DNA of 22,678 nt from JASLPR01 sp964496475 (GTDB lineage Bacteria > Chloroflexota > UBA11872 > VXNJ01), in assembly GCA_964496475.1 (NCBI GenBank), contig CAZBZS010000035.1, positions 1 to 22,678 of the forward strand. Reading direction: 5' to 3'. Made by a program: the position numbers and the translations under genes. Below, piece by piece: positions 15,023 to 21,726 of the stretch (positions are counted from its first letter, which is position 1; each line of letters starts with the position of its first letter). Under the pieces are notes generated by a model. It saw only the letters and a list, made by a program, of their open reading frames with translations, did no database searches and was not told the DNA's origin.

Positions 15023-15643
15023 TTATATGTGAAGGCCGCATTCGGTTTTGGAGAGGCCAGCCCAGCGGCCGGAGCGCAGTTCGGCGCCTTCTGGCGCAGC
15101 GGTGCAATGGGTGCAGCCGAGGCTGGGTAGACCCTGGTCGTGCAAGGCGTTGTAGGGGATGTCGTTCAGACGGATGTATTTCCACACTTTATCTTCGGTC
15201 CAGGAGACGAGAGGCGAGACCTTGACCACTTCGAATTTTTCGCTCCAGGACAGGACCGGCGCGGAGGCGCGGCCGGGCGACTGGTCGCGGCGGAGGCCGG
15301 AAATCCAAGCGAGCTGGCGGTCGAGGGCGCGGTGGTTGGGCTCGACCTTGCGGATGGAGCAGCAGAGGTCGGGATCGCGCTTCCAGAGGGCGCCTTCGGT
15401 GGAAGCGACCTGCTCGGCGAGGCTGAGGCGGGGGAAGAAGCGGCGCGGGTCTATGCCGTAGCGCGCCTTCACTTGTCGGGCGAGCTCGTAGGTTTCGGGA
15501 AACAGAAATCCGGTGTCGATGAAGTAGACGCCGAAGGGCATGGATTCGGTGGCGAGGATGTGGAGGAGGACCATGCCGGAGGGGCCGCCGAAGGAGCAGG
15601 AGAGGGAGGCGGAGGCGCCAAAGGTCCTGGCTGCCCAGCGCAT
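15023..15643 (-). CDS. cysH: Phosphoadenylyl/adenylyl-sulfate reductase, [4Fe-4S] APS-reductase type; true start probably upstream
   Basis: CysH reduces APS (or PAPS) to sulfite with thioredoxin. Counting from the ATG at 15643 (206 residues): SCSFGGPSGMVLL (15-27) is the nucleotide-binding PP-loop region; Cys94-Cys95 (LCCSIRKVEP) and Cys177/Cys180 (GCTHC) are the four ligands of the [4Fe-4S] cluster found in APS-specific enzymes and absent from E. coli PAPS reductase; Cys202 in KTECGLH is the catalytic thiol. Conserved coding sequence continues upstream of the ATG (NTALEPLSPTQI), so the protein must start earlier, but the frame has no ATG, GTG or TTG back to a TAG at 15874-15872. An ATA at 15712 sits at the expected N-terminus (229 residues). 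It heads cysH-cysC-sat. Confidence 0.9.
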   Translation of the reverse strand: MRWAARTFGASASLSCSFGGPSGMVLLHILATESMPFGVYFIDTGFLFPETYELARQVKARYGIDPRRFFPRLSLAEQVASTEGALWKRDPDLCCSIRKVEPNHRALDRQLAWISGLRRDQSPGRASAPVLSWSEKFEVVKVSPLVSWTEDKVWKYIRLNDIPYNALHDQGLPSLGCTHCTAAPEGAELRSGRWAGLSKTECGLHI

Positions 15644-15859
15644 GATCTGAGTTGGTGAGAGAGGCTCAAGGGCGGTGTTGACGACATCGAGATTATCGCG
15701 GAGAGCGTCTATGTTGACGTTGCGTCCCCGGCGGACCAGTTGGGCGAGTGATGGGGTGGTGGCGGCCGGATTCGGGGCGGGTTCGGTGGCCGTGAGCCTG
15801 TCTGTTTCGTAGGCGATGTTGGTGATTCCGTAGGGTGGATTGCGATTGTTGGTGATGAT

Positions 15860-15898
15860 TCTATACTCAAACTATTGTTTAACTCAAGAATAATAGTT
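15860..15898 (-). promoter_or_regulatory. cysH operon promoter in an AT-rich island with an inverted repeat
   Basis: Minus-strand TTGAGT (15887-15882) and TATAGA (15865-15860) are spaced by 16 bases and form a good -35/-10 pair; transcription would start near 15853. AACTATT (15870-15876) and AATAGTT (15892-15898) form a 7-bp inverted repeat with a 15-base spacer centred on the -35 box, a plausible operator. This stretch of about 45 bases is strikingly AT-rich for the region. Confidence 0.5.
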
Positions 15899-15932
15899 CG
15901 GCAGCGATCGTGGAGGGTAGGGAATGGGGCGA

Positions 15933-16526
15933 TCAGTCGCCGGTGGCGACTCTGGCCAGAAATTCCATTTCGGGTTCGGGCAGGTCGAGTTCGAGGGCCA
16001 GGGCCTGGGCGGCGGGGCTCATTTTCTTGATGGTCTTACGGATAATGTCGGCGATCTTGTCGTCGCCCTGCTTGCGGCGGAGGGCAGTGAATCCGGTTTC
16101 AAGAAAGACCAGGCAGAGGGCGTCCTCGAGGGTCTGGACATCGGGATCGCGGCGGAGATCGCGCTTGCGGATGATGTGGCCGACGCGGTCGGCGGTGGCA
16201 TCGTCGTAGCCGGCTTCGGCGAGGACGCGGGCGGTTTCGGTGGCGTGGAATTCGTGCAGGCCGGTGCGCCAGCGCAGATAACCGCGGCGACCTTCGGGCT
16301 GGGAGTCGCGGGGGATGCGCCAGCGTTGCAGGTGATGGGCGCGAGCGGCGAGGAGGAGTTCGGGTCCGGCGTCGGGCTTGAGCCGAAGTACCCAGGCGGT
16401 CATAAAGCGGGAGTGGGCGAGCTCCCGGGGGAGGACATCGGGCCCGATTTTGATGGTCGTCGGGTCCTGTCGATTGAGGTCGTCGATCAGCTCGATGGCG
16501 CGGTCGAGGCGGGGATCGGAGGGCAT
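15933..16526 (-). CDS. DUF4202 family protein of unknown function
   Basis: The 197-residue protein matches the DUF4202 pattern as I recall it: RAIELIDDLNRQDP near the N-terminus, LPRELAHSRFM, RAHHLQRWRIPRD, GYLRWR, LHEFHATETARVL, then LRRDPDVQTLEDALCLVFLE. Its conserved histidines (38, 64, 65, 91, 94) and acidic residues resemble a metal-binding helical fold, but no activity is established from the sequence. I chose the ATG at 16526 because a GAAAGG motif lies about 8 bases upstream; the frame stays open to a TTG at 16586. It is the gene directly upstream of cysH on the same strand, although a promoter sits between them. The position suggests, but does not prove, a role in sulfate assimilation. 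Confidence 0.8.
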   Translation of the reverse strand: MPSDPRLDRAIELIDDLNRQDPTTIKIGPDVLPRELAHSRFMTAWVLRLKPDAGPELLLAARAHHLQRWRIPRDSQPEGRRGYLRWRTGLHEFHATETARVLAEAGYDDATADRVGHIIRKRDLRRDPDVQTLEDALCLVFLETGFTALRRKQGDDKIADIIRKTIKKMSPAAQALALELDLPEPEMEFLARVATGD

Positions 16527-16646
16527 GGCGGCGGCCTTTCGAAGGGACTCGTGCTGATTGTGCTCCGGTGAATCAGGGCAGGGCAAGGGGAAGACGGGGT
16601 TGGCTTAGAATCCGCGACCAAGGCAATGCGACCGGGAGGAAGAAAA

Positions 16647-18170
16647 GTGGCGAGCGGCGGTAGGACAACGGGGCCAGACATCGTGTTTTTCATGATGGAT
16701 CAACTGGCGGCGAAGTGGCTGGAGGCGGCGCGGGCGGGGGCGGCGCCGGTGCCGAATTTCGAGCGGCTGGGCCGGATGGGGACGAACTTCAGGCGCTGCG
16801 TCAGCAGCAATCCGCTGTGCTGTCCGGCCAGAGCGACGCTGGCGACGGGTCTGTCGACTCGGGGTCATGGGGTCTTGCAAAACGGGTACTACCTGGACGG
16901 GTCGATTCCGACGTTCACGCGGCTGCTGCGAGAGGCGGGATACTGGACGGGGGCGCTGGGGAAGGTGCATTTTCATCCACACTACTCCAGCCTGCATCCG
17001 GATTACCGGTCGTACGGCTTCGACGTGCAGCACATCACGGAGGATGGGCGGGGTGGGGAGTGGTTGGACTGGATTAGGAGCGAGCATGCGGAGCACGTCA
17101 AGTCGGTGTACAGCACGGTGTGGGCGCGGGAGATACCGGAGTTCGGGGAGTACGGCCCGGACGGTGAGAACCTCGCGGCGGAGATGGCGGAGGTGCCGGT
17201 GCAGGGAGGGGTGTATGAGCTGCCGTTTCCGGAACAGCTTTCGCAGACGGAGTGGATAACGGGTCGTGCGGTGGACTTCATCGCGGCGGCGGACGCGGAT
17301 AAGCCGTTGCTGGCGCACATCAGCTACGTGCAGCCGCATTCGCCGTTCGCGCCGCCGGCCGGGTACCGGAAATTCGTGGACATGGCGAAGGTGCCGACGC
17401 CGGTGGAGCGGGAGTGGAAGGACGATCCGCTGGGCCCAGTGTGTTTCGAGGGGCTGGCACATATAGACAACATCGATTTCGGTTGGGAGGAGGCGCGGGA
17501 GCACTATTTCGCGGACCTGGTGCACCTAGACGCGCAGCTGGGGAAGGTGCTGGAGGCGCTGGGGAGACGGGGTCGGTTGGAGGAGACGTACATCGTGTTG
17601 CTGTCGGACCATGGCGAGATGCTGTTCGACCATGGAATGGTATCGAAGGGGGAGATGCATTACGACGCGTGTGTGCGGGTGCCGCTGATGATCGCGGGTC
17701 CGGGGTTGGAAGGTGGCCGGGAGCGGGACGAGTTCGTGCAGCTGGAGGACATCTTGCCGACGGTGATGGAGATGTCCGGGGTGGAGGTGCCGGATCCGCT
17801 GGCGATGCGGTTGAAGTTGCATCATGAGGTGTTGCCGGGGCGGTCGTTGCTGCCGTTGTGCCGGGGGCAAGAGGTGCAGGGCTGGCGCGATGCCACCTAT
17901 GTGGAGAGCTATAACAACATCGACTCGAACACGCCGGCGAACTGGGCGCGGACGGTGCGGACGGCGGAGTGGCGGTACACGATGTATCCACAGGGGAATG
18001 GGGAGCAGCTTTTTAACATGGTTGAAGATCCGGATGAGCAGGTGAACCTGGCTGGCGAGGTGGAGTTCGCGGAGGTGCGGTCGGAGATGCGGGACCGGCT
18101 GCTGGAGATCGTGATATTGCAGGACTACCCACACTCTCCGCGGGCGCGATTCGCATACGACGTGCACTGA
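16647..18170 (+). CDS. Sulfatase family hydrolase (type I, formylglycine)
   Basis: Sulfatases remove sulfate esters using a formylglycine made from an active-site Cys. From the GTG at 16647 (507 residues), that residue is Cys58 in CCPARATLATG, which fits C-x-P-x-R...TG. The metal site is also present: PDIVFFMMDQ near the N-terminus and SDHGEMLFDHG later, followed by a Lys (SKGEMHYD). The C-terminus ends with RTAEWRYTMYPQGNGEQLFN, typical of the family. I preferred this GTG over an ATG at 16626 because GGGAGGA lies 6 bases upstream of the GTG. No signal peptide is seen, so the protein is probably cytoplasmic. The substrate is unknown; released sulfate could feed the adjacent sulfate-assimilation genes. 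No sulfatase-maturing enzyme is in the window. Confidence 0.92.
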   Translation: MASGGRTTGPDIVFFMMDQLAAKWLEAARAGAAPVPNFERLGRMGTNFRRCVSSNPLCCPARATLATGLSTRGHGVLQNGYYLDGSIPTFTRLLREAGYWTGALGKVHFHPHYSSLHPDYRSYGFDVQHITEDGRGGEWLDWIRSEHAEHVKSVYSTVWAREIPEFGEYGPDGENLAAEMAEVPVQGGVYELPFPEQLSQTEWITGRAVDFIAAADADKPLLAHISYVQPHSPFAPPAGYRKFVDMAKVPTPVEREWKDDPLGPVCFEGLAHIDNIDFGWEEAREHYFADLVHLDAQLGKVLEALGRRGRLEETYIVLLSDHGEMLFDHGMVSKGEMHYDACVRVPLMIAGPGLEGGRERDEFVQLEDILPTVMEMSGVEVPDPLAMRLKLHHEVLPGRSLLPLCRGQEVQGWRDATYVESYNNIDSNTPANWARTVRTAEWRYTMYPQGNGEQLFNMVEDPDEQVNLAGEVEFAEVRSEMRDRLLEIVILQDYPHSPRARFAYDVH

Positions 18171-18277
18171 CCGGGGTAGGTGGGAGGCCAGTAAGGGGAC
18201 CTTGCTTACTAAGGTCTCGGCGAGGCTGTGTGTGGCCTGAGGGGCAATCTCGCCGTCTCGTGAAGGCGAGGTGTGGT

Positions 18278-18306
18278 GGCGCGGCCCGTGGGCGCCGGTT
18301 CTTTTT
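18278..18306 (+). terminator. Candidate intrinsic terminator after the sulfatase gene
   Basis: GGCGC (18278-18282) and GCGCC (18292-18296) enclose a 9-base loop, and TTCTTTTT follows. It lies 108 bases after the sulfatase stop and just before the YceI gene's ribosome-binding site. Confidence 0.5.
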
Positions 18307-18324
18307 ACTGGTGAGGAAATCGAC

Positions 18325-18417
18325 TTGAGGAAAATCGGAATGCTTGCGGGAGCGGTGGTGGCGGTGGCTCTGGTGGTGGTGGCGGCGCTGGTGGGGTATG
18401 TGTGGCTCTCGGGGTGA
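18325..18417 (+). other. Signal-peptide reading frame ending in TGA at a lipobox, in frame with the YceI domain
   Basis: A TTG at 18325 with GAGGAAA 8 bases upstream (18313) opens a 30-codon frame: RKIGMLAGAVVAVALVVVAAL then VGYVWLSG, a classic N-terminal signal. The next codon is TGA (18415-18417), after which the same frame runs on as SGEASVPISAPT into the YceI gene. L-S-G-stop matches the lipobox L-[AS]-[GA]-C with the stop exactly where Cys (TGC/TGT) should be. The upstream part and the YceI domain clearly belong to one ancestral lipoprotein gene. Confidence 0.8.
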
Positions 18418-18432
18418 TCGGGAGAGGCGAGC

Positions 18433-19092
18433 GTGCCGATTTCCGCTCCGACGCTGGCGTCGCAGCCGGTGACTCCTACGGTGGCCCCGACGGTGTCGCC
18501 AACAGTTACCACTGCGGAAGTTGCAGTCTTGGCGGCGGCATCTTCAACGCTTTACCGGATCGTGCCGGAGGATTCGGAGGTGCGGTTTTCGATGGCGGAA
18601 ATCCTGGATGATGAGCTGAATCAGGTGATCGGGGCGACGGACCAGGTGGCCGGGGACATCCTGCTTGATTTCGGCGACCCGTCGGCGTCGCAGCTGGGGC
18701 GAATCCGGGTGAACGTGCGGACGCTAAGGACCGACAACAACGTACGCGATCGCGCTATTCGGTCGTTCGTGCTGGAGTCGGGGCAGGAACAGTACGAGTT
18801 CGTGGAGTTTGACCCGATTGAGCTGGCGGGATTACCGGACTCGCTGGCGGTTGGCGACACCATGGAGTTTCGGATCGTGGGGAATCTGACGGTGAAGGGA
18901 ATCGCGGCGGCGATTACGTTCGAGGTGAGGCTGACGGTAGTGGCGGCGGACCGGATCGAGGGAACGTCGACGGGATCGGTGCGGTATGACGAGTACAGCC
19001 TGTTCATCCCGGACGCGCGGGGACGGGTGACGGAAGTGGCCGAGGACGTGGTGCTGGAAATCGATTTCGTGGCGGTGGCGGTAGACGAATAG
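18433..19092 (+). CDS. YceI-like domain protein (lipoprotein in origin; exported form interrupted by TGA)
   Basis: YceI-family proteins are small beta-barrel, lipocalin-like proteins that bind isoprenoid or other amphiphilic molecules in the cell envelope. Reading from a GTG at 18433 (219 residues), residues 1-30 are a Pro/Thr/Val linker (TPTVAPTVSPTVTT). From about residue 40 the YceI domain runs: YRIVPEDSEVRFSM, a GDILLDF strand, VRTLRTDNNVRDRAIRSFV, YEFVEFDP, FRIVGNLTVKGI, and it ends VVLEIDFVAVAVDE. The domain looks undamaged. The natural start is upstream at 18325 but an in-frame TGA at 18415 separates signal from domain. Without readthrough or a sequence correction, only an unexported protein from the GTG could be made; that GTG has no convincing ribosome-binding site. 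Confidence 0.8.
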   Translation: MPISAPTLASQPVTPTVAPTVSPTVTTAEVAVLAAASSTLYRIVPEDSEVRFSMAEILDDELNQVIGATDQVAGDILLDFGDPSASQLGRIRVNVRTLRTDNNVRDRAIRSFVLESGQEQYEFVEFDPIELAGLPDSLAVGDTMEFRIVGNLTVKGIAAAITFEVRLTVVAADRIEGTSTGSVRYDEYSLFIPDARGRVTEVAEDVVLEIDFVAVAVDE

Positions 19093-19165
19093 CAGGCATC
19101 GTGAGAGACGGCAGCGAAGCGGGTACCATTGCGGCTCGGCCGAAGATGGAACCACGGGAGGCGCG

Positions 19166-20077
19166 ATGGACCCGATGATGGAGATGCTGGATACGAGACT
19201 GGTTGGCCTGATCGCCGACGACGCCCGGGTCGAGCAGATAGCCGGCGGTTTCATATTTACGGAAGGACCGATCTGGCGAGGAGATCATCTGCTGTTCAGC
19301 GACATCCCGAGTAACCGGATCGTGCGATGGGACGAGGAGCCGGGGGGGCCGGTGGTGTCGACGTTCCGGCATCCGAGCGGAAGCGCCAACGGGAACACGC
19401 TGGATGGGGAAGGGCGGCTGATCACCTGCGAGCACCGGGGACGGCGGGTGTCGGTGATGGAAGCGGACGGGACGGTGCGGACGCTTGCCGACAATTATCA
19501 AGGGAAAAAGTTGAACAGCCCGAATGACGTGGTAGTGAGTTCGGACGGGAAGGTCTATTTCACGGACCCGCCGTACGGCCTGTTGCCGGCGACGAACAAC
19601 AATATTCCGGAGGAACTGCCGTCGGAGACCGGGTTGATGGCGGTGTATCGAATTGACGCGGACGGATCGGTGGTGCTGCTGGCGGACGACTATCACCGGC
19701 CCAACGGACTGGCTTTCAGCCCGGACGAGACGACGCTGTATGTGGACGATACGGCGCGGCGGGTGATTCGGGCGTACGACGTGGATTCGGAGGGAAATAT
19801 CAGCAACGACCGGGTGCTATTCAGCTTCATGGGCGATACGGATTTTCACGGGCCGGATGGGATGAAGGTGGATGTGGAGGGAAATATCTGGACGACGGGA
19901 CCCGGGAGCGTGTGGGTGATCTCGCCGGACGGCGATGCGCTGGGGCGAATCCGGCCTCCGGAGCATCCGGCGAATCTGGCGTTTGGCGGTGAGGATTGGA
20001 AGACGATGTTCTTCACGGCGCAGACGGGGGTTTACCGCTTGCGTGTGAAGGTGGCGGGAGTGGCGGTGGGGCGTTAG
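19166..20077 (+). CDS. SMP-30/gluconolactonase/LRE family protein
   Basis: These six-bladed beta-propellers hydrolyse sugar lactones with one divalent metal ion. In this 303-residue protein the expected metal ligands are Glu33 (FTEGPIW), Asn120 (LNSPNDV), Asn180 (RPNGLAFSPDE) and Asp231 (GPDGMKVD). The FTDPPYGLL motif (132-140) is typical of the gluconolactonase group. The ATG has GGGAGG 6 bases upstream. It has no signal peptide. A sugar dehydrogenase gene starts 2 bases after its stop, so the pair could act in sequence: aldose to lactone, then lactone to acid. The compartments differ on paper (cytoplasm against cell surface), which leaves that pairing uncertain. Confidence 0.9.
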   Translation: MDPMMEMLDTRLVGLIADDARVEQIAGGFIFTEGPIWRGDHLLFSDIPSNRIVRWDEEPGGPVVSTFRHPSGSANGNTLDGEGRLITCEHRGRRVSVMEADGTVRTLADNYQGKKLNSPNDVVVSSDGKVYFTDPPYGLLPATNNNIPEELPSETGLMAVYRIDADGSVVLLADDYHRPNGLAFSPDETTLYVDDTARRVIRAYDVDSEGNISNDRVLFSFMGDTDFHGPDGMKVDVEGNIWTTGPGSVWVISPDGDALGRIRPPEHPANLAFGGEDWKTMFFTAQTGVYRLRVKVAGVAVGR

Positions 20078-20079
20078 CG

Positions 20080-21486
20080 GTGCGGGGATTGCGTTGGGCG
20101 GGACTGATGCTGGCAGTGACGTTGGGGGCCGGTGTTCTGGCCGGGTGCGAGGGATCACAGCCCTCGTCTGCCGGGGAGGAATCGGCTCCTGTGACGGTAT
20201 CGCAGGAGCAAATTGACGCGGAGGCGCAGGAACCGGTAGCAGCGGCGACCGAAACCGGCGAATTGCCGGCGCCGGTGGAGGAGGTGGTTGGGGAACAGGC
20301 GACGCCAATGCCGACAAGACCTCGATCCACGGCGGCCTCGGCGGAGGAGACGCTTCGCGCGACGGGGATGCCGGAACTCTCCGCCGAGGAGGGAGTGACG
20401 GAGTCACCGCCGGGGGTGGATGTGGAGCCGATCGTGTTTGGGTATGACGACCCGGTGCAGGTCACAAACGCGGGGGATGGGACGGGTCGGCTATTCGTGG
20501 TGGAAAAGCCGGGACGGGTGTGGATCGTGCAATCCCGCGTGGAACTGCCGGAGCCGTTCCTCGACATCAGGGACGTGGTGGGCGATTCCGGTCAGGAGCA
20601 GGGACTGCTGAGTATGGCGTTCCATCCGGATTTCGAGTCGAACGAAGTGTTCTACGTAAATTACACGGATTTGAGCGGAAACACGGCGATCGCGCGGTAC
20701 CGGGCGGGGGTGGGGGATGACCAGGCCGATGGGGATTCGGGAGTCGTGTTGCTGCGAATCGCGCAACCGTTTCGAAATCACAACGGCGGGCAGATCGCGT
20801 TTGGCCCGGACGGATATTTATACGTGGGCACGGGAGACGGCGGGAGCGCCAATGACCCGAAGGGAAACGGGCAGAACCTGGACACGCTGCTGGGGAAGAT
20901 GTTGCGATTCGATGTGAGCGACCCGGATGTGCTGGCGATTCCGCCGGGGAATCCGTTTGTGGGCGATCCGGCGGCGCGGGACGAGATATGGGCGTACGGG
21001 CTGCGGAATCCGTGGAGATTCATGTTTGACCGGGAGACGGGCGATCTGTACATCGCGGACGTAGGTCAGAATCGGCTGGAGGAGGTGCATTTCGTGGCGC
21101 GGGCGCAACTGGACGGGCCGGCGCTGAATTTCGGCTGGAACACATTGGAAGGCAGCAAGTGCTTTGGAAGAGGCGAGTGCGACCGGACGGGACTGGAAGA
21201 ACCGGTCGCTGAATATGGTCATGACCAGGGTTGCTCGATCACGGGCGGGTTTGTGTACCGCGGGCAGGAACGGCCGGAACTGACCGGAGTGTACCTGTAC
21301 GCGGACTGGTGCAGCGGGCTGATCTGGGCGCTGATACCGGATGGCAGGGGTGGATGGATGAGCGGGATAGTGGGCCAGGCGGCGATCGGGATCAGCTCGT
21401 TTGGCGAAGATGAGGCGGGGGAGATATACGTGACGGGAATGTTCACAGGTGGGCTATACGAGGTGGTGGTGGCTACGGCGGGCTAG
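20080..21486 (+). CDS. Lipoprotein glucose/sorbosone dehydrogenase (PQQ-dependent aldose dehydrogenase type)
   Basis: The 468-residue protein (GTG at 20080) begins with a lipoprotein signal: a hydrophobic stretch and lipobox LAGC at Cys23. An Ala/Glu/Pro-rich linker of about 90 residues follows, then the GSDH beta-propeller from about residue 117 to the end. Recognisable are RLFVVEKPGRVWIV, EQGLLSMAFHPDF, RNHNGGQIAFGPDGYLYVGT with the likely catalytic His234, GNPF, EIWAYGLRNPWRFMFD, LYIADVGQN and the EYGHDQGCSITGGFVYRG segment. The family oxidises aldose sugars with PQQ at the outer face of the membrane. An ORF start at 19996 lies inside the previous gene and is rejected. PQQ synthesis genes are not in the window, so the cofactor is inferred from family. 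Confidence 0.9.
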   Translation: MRGLRWAGLMLAVTLGAGVLAGCEGSQPSSAGEESAPVTVSQEQIDAEAQEPVAAATETGELPAPVEEVVGEQATPMPTRPRSTAASAEETLRATGMPELSAEEGVTESPPGVDVEPIVFGYDDPVQVTNAGDGTGRLFVVEKPGRVWIVQSRVELPEPFLDIRDVVGDSGQEQGLLSMAFHPDFESNEVFYVNYTDLSGNTAIARYRAGVGDDQADGDSGVVLLRIAQPFRNHNGGQIAFGPDGYLYVGTGDGGSANDPKGNGQNLDTLLGKMLRFDVSDPDVLAIPPGNPFVGDPAARDEIWAYGLRNPWRFMFDRETGDLYIADVGQNRLEEVHFVARAQLDGPALNFGWNTLEGSKCFGRGECDRTGLEEPVAEYGHDQGCSITGGFVYRGQERPELTGVYLYADWCSGLIWALIPDGRGGWMSGIVGQAAIGISSFGEDEAGEIYVTGMFTGGLYEVVVATAG

Positions 21487-21501
21487 GGAGGGGGAAACTC
21501 G

Positions 21502-21726
21502 TCAGTCGCGGGTGGGCGGGGGGATTCGGTAGGAGGCTTCAAATTCGCGGATGGACCCGGGCTCGGTGGCTATTTCCAAGAAGGTGAGGGCGGCCTCGAC
21601 GACTTCCCGTTGACGCTCGGTGTCGCCGGGGGCGCCCATGGTGCGGCCCATGATGTAGCGTCGACGATGTGGGTGGTGATTGAGGGGGACACGATCGGGT
21701 TCTTCATATCGGCCGAGGAGTTTCCG
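21502..21726 (-). pseudogene. 3' fragment of an unrecognised gene
   Basis: On the minus strand the frame between a TGA at 21729-21727 and a stop at 21504-21502 gives a protein-like C-terminus: RRYIMGRTMGAPGDTERQREVV, then EAALTFLEIATEPGSIREFEASYRIPPP. Its C-ending codons match the other minus-strand genes here. There is no proper start codon with a ribosome-binding site and the expected N-terminal part is missing: to the right lies a fragment of a plus-strand gene. The coding resemblance is clearest for 21502-21660. I do not recognise the family. Confidence 0.5.

Noticed and set aside
18415..18445. Confident selenocysteine (SECIS) element after the TGA
   Set aside because: Only a 5-bp stem with a 14-base loop can be drawn; it lacks features I would need to call a bacterial SECIS, so it is kept only as an alternative.
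19996..20079. Upstream start of the dehydrogenase at 19996
   Set aside because: It lies inside the lactonase gene, and the extra residues precede a proper lipoprotein signal that begins at the GTG at 20080.
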